Positions 59,690 to 64,000 of a DNA stretch of 64,000 nucleotides are shown here, one piece after another. Source of the DNA: a bacterium (GTDB taxonomy: Bacteria; Chloroflexota; Anaerolineae; Caldilineales; Caldilineaceae); assembly GCA_016124945.1 (NCBI GenBank), contig WGMT01000009.1:1-64000 (forward strand), in the 5' to 3' direction. Under the pieces are notes generated by a model that saw only the letters and a program-made list of their open reading frames with translations, was not told where the DNA came from and made no database searches. Numbering within the stretch: position 1 is the stretch's first letter; each line of letters opens with the position of its first letter. Position numbers and translations under genes: made by a program.

Positions 59690-59800
59690 TTTATTCGGTA
59701 TTTAGATATATGTAACTATATAATAATTGTGTATTTTTGAATTAAGAATTTGTGTTAAATATAAGTTATGGTACTTAAGTTTTTTTTGGGGGGGGTACAC
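59690..59800. other. AT-rich block with homopolymer T8G8 run
   Basis: Markedly AT-rich for this chromosome, ending in TTTTTTTTGGGGGGGG. No gene seen; probably the promoter region of the surface protein gene and a slippage-prone tract. Confidence 0.6.
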
Positions 59801-59891
59801 AAAAAAGTCCACACCTGAAGAGAGAGGCGTGGAGATGGCAGATTGTTCAATTCTTGGCCGTTGAGAAATGGCTGGTAGGTAGCGGCGATCT

Positions 59892-59944
59892 AAAAAGAAG
59901 ATGTCTACGCCTGCGGGAAAAATAGGCGTAGACATCTTCTTTTT
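59892..59944 (-). terminator. Intrinsic terminator after the second giant surface protein gene
   Basis: AAAAAGAAGATGTCTACGCC with T (59892-59912) pairs perfectly with 59924-59944, an 11-nt loop. On the minus strand it ends in TTTTT, placed about 60 bp after the gene's stop. Confidence 0.92.
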
Positions 59945-60006
59945 CAGGCTATTCGCAACGTGGGACCAAGTTGCCCTGTGTTATGTGAATCCGCTAATGT
60001 CTTGGC

Positions 60007-63000
60007 TTACGGCGCCGTGATCCAGGGTAGGTAGATCCTTGGTGTTGCTTCGATCTCGTTTGAGTCCGTCGTCCACGTTGCGCGGACGGGGCCATACTCG
60101 TGACGACTGTTGTCTGTTTCCGTCTCTTCGAGCCAGTAGTGGACATTCGTGCCGGGCGTTACCCCACTGTCCAAGAAGTGATAAGACGCTCCCTGCGCCG
60201 CGCTGCCTATCGCGGGGATCAACTGTTCTGTGATCCGCACCGCCTCGGCACGGCGTTCACTCTGGCTGCGCCACAGGTGGAAGCCCCAACTGTTCACCTC
60301 AGCGCCGGTGACCCACGCCACGCGCAGGCCATTCCCCTCAGGCGTGGCGGTGAAAGAGAGGAGGGTCACCGCGGTGGGGGACGCTACCTCGACTGCTTCG
60401 CTGGCTTCGGCATCGGCTGCCACGCCCTGTACATCGACAGCGTTGATCACCCGCGCCAGGTTGACGGTGTTGCTCACGGCATGGCTGGCTGTGAAGACGG
60501 CCAGCACTTCAACCGATGCGCCAGGAACAAGATCCCCGAACTGCTCCGTCAGATCGAGCCATTCGGCCACACCCGGTTGCAGACGGCTCTGCGTCGGCTG
60601 CGCACGCACGAAGTTAAGCACCTGGCTTTCGTAGACGTCGCTTAGCGGCAGGGTGACGATCAACGAGCTGCCTGCGTTGGTAATGCGGATGCTGTAGGTG
60701 ATCTCCTGCCCTGCTTCCACCGTCGCGGGTGCGATGATCTGTTTGCTCACCAGCACATTGGGTGCAACGCCGAAGAAGAGCGTATCGCGCACTTCGCCGG
60801 TGGGTAGCACCTGCCCGAACTCGTCTTCTACATTGGCGACAGTCGCCTGATTCGTGGCCGGAACACCGTCGGGTGTAATGGCGCTTGCTCGCATCCAGGT
60901 GGTGATGCTGATGCTGTCCCCTGGGAGCAGATCGCCGAAGACGGTGGTGAGATCGTGCCAGCGCGCTGTGCCGCTTGGCTCGTCGATTACATCGGCAGGT
61001 GGGGTGGCATCGACAAAGTCAAGGTAGGCGGCTGAGTAGGTGTCGGTCAGCGGCAGTTGTGTCAGAATTGTGTCGCCGGTGTTGGTAATGCGAATTGTGT
61101 AGGTGAGGGTGTTCCCCAGTTTGATCACCGCAGGCCCCACATAGCGTTTTGAGATTTCCATTGCCGGTGACTGGAGAAGCTTTGTCACCGTTGGATCATC
61201 TGCATCGCGAGTGGTGGGATCGTCTGTGGCAAGGATGCAGCTACCGCTGGGTGTGTCGCAGTTGTTGCTCGTGCTGGTGACAACTCCCTGGTTCGCCACT
61301 TCGGTGACGGTGTCGGGCAGCGGTGCATTGACGCGCACCTGGAAGGTGACAATCACGGCGCTCTGCGCGGCCATGTCACCGATGTTGACGGACAGACTGC
61401 TGTCGCTACCGCCATTGCCGGTAACCACGACGCCCTGTGTCGTCTTCACGCTGCCAGCCACCAGTGTGGTGTTGGCGTCGGGCGTATCGGTGAACGATAC
61501 AGACGGGGCTACCACCACGCCCATGTTCAAGACGGTCACATGATAGATCAATGTGTCGCCGGCGCTGGGCTGGCTGTTGTTGTCGGCGTCGGTATAGAGC
61601 TGCGCCTCTTTGAATGCGCCCAGCGCCACCACATCGCCCACGTAGGTGCCCGTTGGATCCTGGCCGGTCGGCGTCAATGGATCATCGCTGACGGTGGGCG
61701 GCACATTGCTCCCGCTGACCGTAGCCTGATTCTCCAACACCTTCACGTCGGTGGGCAGCGGGTTGTTGATGGTGACCTGGTAGACGATCTCCATCACACC
61801 ACCGCTGACCAAGTTGCCGATGTTGACGGCTACGGCGCTGTCGCCTGCCGTGTTGCCACCGGTCACGCTGCCCTGAGACGTTGTCACCGAGCCGACGACC
61901 AATGTTGTATTGGCGTCGGGTGTGTCATTTAGAACAAGCGCCTGTGCCATGCCGCCGCCGACGTTCTTGACGGTGACGGTGTAGCGTAGCGTGTCCCCGG
62001 CGCTGGGTAGATTGTTGGCGTCGGCATCGACGTCGAGCGTCACCTGTTTGGTGAGGACGAGCGCCGGATCGCTCTTGATTGGCGTCAACGTGGGATCGCC
62101 CGGTGTCTTGGTGGCTGGATCGTCAGTCGGCATGGACGGCACTTCGTTGCTGCTCACAACACCCTGATTTGCCACCTGCACCACATCCGCAGGAACGGTT
62201 GCGGCAATGCGCACATCGAAGGAAATTGTCACTTCCGCGCCTACAGCTATGGTACCGATGTTCACCGCTATCTGGCGATCCGTTGCGCCGTTGCCCCGTT
62301 CCACCATGCCCTGCGTGGTTGTCACCGAGCCGCCCACCAAAGTGGTGTACCGCCCTGGCGTGTCGTCGAAGCGGACACCGGTGGCGTGTGCATAGCCGCG
62401 GTTGGCGATCACCACGGTGTAGCGCAGTGTGTCGCCGGGGCTGGTGGCGTTGTTGCTATCTGCATCGATCAGGCGGATGGCTGTCTTGGCGGCCTCAAAA
62501 CGCGGATCGCCGTTGAAGCCGAAGTCGAAGTTCAAGTTGTCCTGCCCCGACAGGAGCTGTGCCACCGCCGTCGAGTCGCCGTTGCCGTCGAGATCGAAGG
62601 TGGCTTTCAGCCCCGCCGGTAGCGTGGACAGATCCACAGCCACGGTGTAGATCCCCGGGCGCAGCGGACCAAGGAAGTAACCGCCGCCTGCGGTCGTCGT
62701 CGCCGTGTAGGCTGCTCTCGCTCTGGCCGGACTTTGGAGTTCCACAACGACCCCGCCGATCCCCGGTTCGTCCTGGTCGATGATCCCATTGCCGTTGTAA
62801 TCAAACCAGACGGTGTCGCCAATCGCCGCGGCCATGAAGATGCCGGCGTCGATGGGTTGATTGCTGCCTGCGCCAATCGTCAACAGCGGTGATTCGCCGT
62901 TGGTGGGGTTGACGTCGCTGTCGTTGTTGTCATTGCCGCCGAGATCGGCGTCACTCAATTCATGTCCGTTGGGCGGGGTGACGACAACACGATAGTCACC

Positions 63001-64000
63001 AATCGGCACGGTGAAGGTGTAGATGCCGTCGGCGTCGGTGGTGGTGCTTTCCACCAGATCACCGTTCTGGTCGTACAGTTTCACTTCTACACCAGCCATA
63101 CCGCTTTCGCCGTTGTCTTGAATGCCGTCGCCGTCGTTGTCTTCCCAGACGCGCCCGTTGAGGATGCCTTCAGTCGACGGCGGCGGATTGACGGTGACGT
63201 CGGCGCTGTCGCTGTTGTTGTTGGGGTTGGGATCGTCCTCGTTGGCGGCGGCGACGGCACTGTTGGAGATCGAGCCGGTGGCGTTGCTGTCGGTGCTGAC
63301 GGCGATGGTGAAGGTGGCGCTGCCGTTGACAGCCAACGAACCGACGGCGCAGACCACCACGCCGCTGTTTTCGGTGCAGCCTGCCGTGGCGCTGCCAAAT
63401 GAGACGCTTACAGGCAACGTATCGGTGATGGTGACGCCCGTCGCCGCGGCAGGACCGTTGTTGGTGACGACAAGGGTGTAGGTCACCACTTCGCCTGCTA
63501 TAACGGGATCAGGCGTGGCCGACTTGGTTAGGCTGAGGTCTGCTTCGGTCAACGATGTCACTGTCACCGGCGCAGTGTCGGTGATGGTGCGGATCAGGCT
63601 GTTGTCCGACGTCGCCGAAACGGTGTTCGAGAAGACGCCGCTGACGGTGGTTGCCGTGACCTGGAAGGTGACGGTCAGCGATGCCGCCGGGGCAATCGAC
63701 CACGCGCCCCAACTGGGGACGACAGCACCGTTGCTCGGATCGAGGGTCGCTGTGCGTGTCACCTGGCCGCTCACGTCGGCGCTGACCACGGTGACGCCTG
63801 CATAGCTGAAGCCGGCGGGCAGTGTGTCGCTGATGCGCACACCGGTCGCTACACCGTCGCCGTCGTTGACGGTCACCACAGTGTAGGTGACCACTTCGCC
63901 GCCCGACACGTTGGCCGGATCCACCGACTTGCTTAACACCACGTTGGGGACAATCACCTGCACATCCTCTTCGGGGGTGCGCAGGGGATCGAAGGGTGTC
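60007..64000 (-). CDS. Giant DUF11/SdrD-repeat surface protein, 5' end outside the window
   Basis: At least 1,330 residues; the frame remains open to the right edge, so the N-terminus is missing. Visible order: DUF11 domains (VVTYTVVTVNDGDGVATGVR; VTYTLVVTNNGPAAATGVTI); two SdrD B-like calcium-loop domains (GRVWEDNDGDGIQDNGESGM; TVWFDYNGNGIIDQDEPGIG); and three closely similar repeats (DTLRYTVVIANRGYAHATGV, DTLRYTVTVKNVGGGMAQAL, DTLIYHVTVLNMGVVVAPSV). Two further domains follow (TLTYTIRITNTGDTILTQLP; EITYSIRITNAGSSLIVTLP), then a C-terminal module (VTLLSFTATPEGNGLRVAWV) and the tail RIYLPWITAP. It is a tandem paralogue of the broken gene downstream. Likely an extracellular stalk or adhesin. 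Confidence 0.9.
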   Translation of the reverse strand, partial: TPFDPLRTPEEDVQVIVPNVVLSKSVDPANVSGGEVVTYTVVTVNDGDGVATGVRISDTLPAGFSYAGVTVVSADVSGQVTRTATLDPSNGAVVPSWGAWSIAPAASLTVTFQVTATTVSGVFSNTVSATSDNSLIRTITDTAPVTVTSLTEADLSLTKSATPDPVIAGEVVTYTLVVTNNGPAAATGVTITDTLPVSVSFGSATAGCTENSGVVVCAVGSLAVNGSATFTIAVSTDSNATGSISNSAVAAANEDDPNPNNNSDSADVTVNPPPSTEGILNGRVWEDNDGDGIQDNGESGMAGVEVKLYDQNGDLVESTTTDADGIYTFTVPIGDYRVVVTPPNGHELSDADLGGNDNNDSDVNPTNGESPLLTIGAGSNQPIDAGIFMAAAIGDTVWFDYNGNGIIDQDEPGIGGVVVELQSPARARAAYTATTTAGGGYFLGPLRPGIYTVAVDLSTLPAGLKATFDLDGNGDSTAVAQLLSGQDNLNFDFGFNGDPRFEAAKTAIRLIDADSNNATSPGDTLRYTVVIANRGYAHATGVRFDDTPGRYTTLVGGSVTTTQGMVERGNGATDRQIAVNIGTIAVGAEVTISFDVRIAATVPADVVQVANQGVVSSNEVPSMPTDDPATKTPGDPTLTPIKSDPALVLTKQVTLDVDADANNLPSAGDTLRYTVTVKNVGGGMAQALVLNDTPDANTTLVVGSVTTSQGSVTGGNTAGDSAVAVNIGNLVSGGVMEIVYQVTINNPLPTDVKVLENQATVSGSNVPPTVSDDPLTPTGQDPTGTYVGDVVALGAFKEAQLYTDADNNSQPSAGDTLIYHVTVLNMGVVVAPSVSFTDTPDANTTLVAGSVKTTQGVVVTGNGGSDSSLSVNIGDMAAQSAVIVTFQVRVNAPLPDTVTEVANQGVVTSTSNNCDTPSGSCILATDDPTTRDADDPTVTKLLQSPAMEISKRYVGPAVIKLGNTLTYTIRITNTGDTILTQLPLTDTYSAAYLDFVDATPPADVIDEPSGTARWHDLTTVFGDLLPGDSISITTWMRASAITPDGVPATNQATVANVEDEFGQVLPTGEVRDTLFFGVAPNVLVSKQIIAPATVEAGQEITYSIRITNAGSSLIVTLPLSDVYESQVLNFVRAQPTQSRLQPGVAEWLDLTEQFGDLVPGASVEVLAVFTASHAVSNTVNLARVINAVDVQGVAADAEASEAVEVASPTAVTLLSFTATPEGNGLRVAWVTGAEVNSWGFHLWRSQSERRAEAVRITEQLIPAIGSAAQGASYHFLDSGVTPGTNVHYWLEETETDNSRHEYGPVRATWTTDSNEIEATPRIYLPWITAP

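Overview
This window is 64 kb of fairly GC-rich bacterial chromosome with ordinary housekeeping and metabolic genes. I see no rRNA, phage, transposase or CRISPR array. The best taxonomic guess, by inference, is a Chloroflexota bacterium of the Caldilinea/Anaerolineae kind. Reasons: Tat-type lipoprotein solute-binding proteins, secreted proteins with Thr-Pro linkers and a C-terminal 'YLP' tail, giant DUF11/SdrD-like surface proteins, a non-pyrrolysine MttB protein, a split HisG/HisZ pair and a protoporphyrin-type heme operon.

Layout. 1-2.4 kb: a 46-bp tandem repeat, a sugar-acid dehydratase and an alkyltransferase-like protein. 2.6-3.7 kb: a squalene synthase-like enzyme. 3.7-10 kb, minus strand: a GntR regulator followed by MttB, a GNAT acetyltransferase, a DUF6883/DUF4926 pair, a GcvT-like methyltransferase and a sarcosine-oxidase-like flavoenzyme, together a probable methylated-amine or betaine catabolic unit. 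10.5-18.2 kb, divergent: a complete peptide/opine-type ABC importer plus a CBS-ACT protein. 18.3-22.2 kb: two S41 proteases, smpB and a 16S rRNA m7G1405 methyltransferase. 22.2-24.5 kb, minus: a small secreted protein, SRP RNA, tRNA-Ser(GGA) and hemL. 24.9-27.6 kb: a trehalose synthase/phosphatase fusion and an RRM protein. 27.9-35.4 kb, minus: hemA-C-D-methyltransferase-hemB-E-Y. 35.8-38.1 kb: CAD-like pyrC and pyrB. 38.2-42.6 kb, minus: fmdB-like, acylphosphatase, TIM-barrel protein, hisZ, hisG, rmlC. 42.9-48.7 kb: a cobalamin riboswitch driving B12 uptake (btuF/C/D-like), adenosylation (PduO-type), a CbiR-like cobamide remodelling enzyme and a small ferredoxin. 48.7-54.3 kb, minus: MscS channel, rpmG, a secreted protein and a GGDEF/HD-GYP receptor. 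54.7-64 kb, minus: two paralogous giant repeat surface proteins, one broken by a stop codon and a frameshift, the other cut by the window edge.

How it fits together. The B12 operon salvages and remodels a cofactor that MttB-type methyltransferases use through a corrinoid protein, so the catabolic cluster at 4-10 kb and the B12 operon at 43-48 kb may serve one physiology. No corrinoid protein or methylcorrinoid:folate methyltransferase is visible here.

The most unusual signal lies between genes. Many intercistronic gaps carry a different short tandem 'word' (for example GGGGATTAGGGACT, GACGACAGACGACGG, GGTGATTAGTGATTAG, TAGTGCGTAG) that is usually repeated in inverted orientation, giving a hairpin. 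The words start at, or contain, the stop codons of the flanking genes. The second pattern is a shared C-terminal Tyr-Leu-Pro tail on four otherwise different secreted proteins, a possible sorting or anchoring signal.
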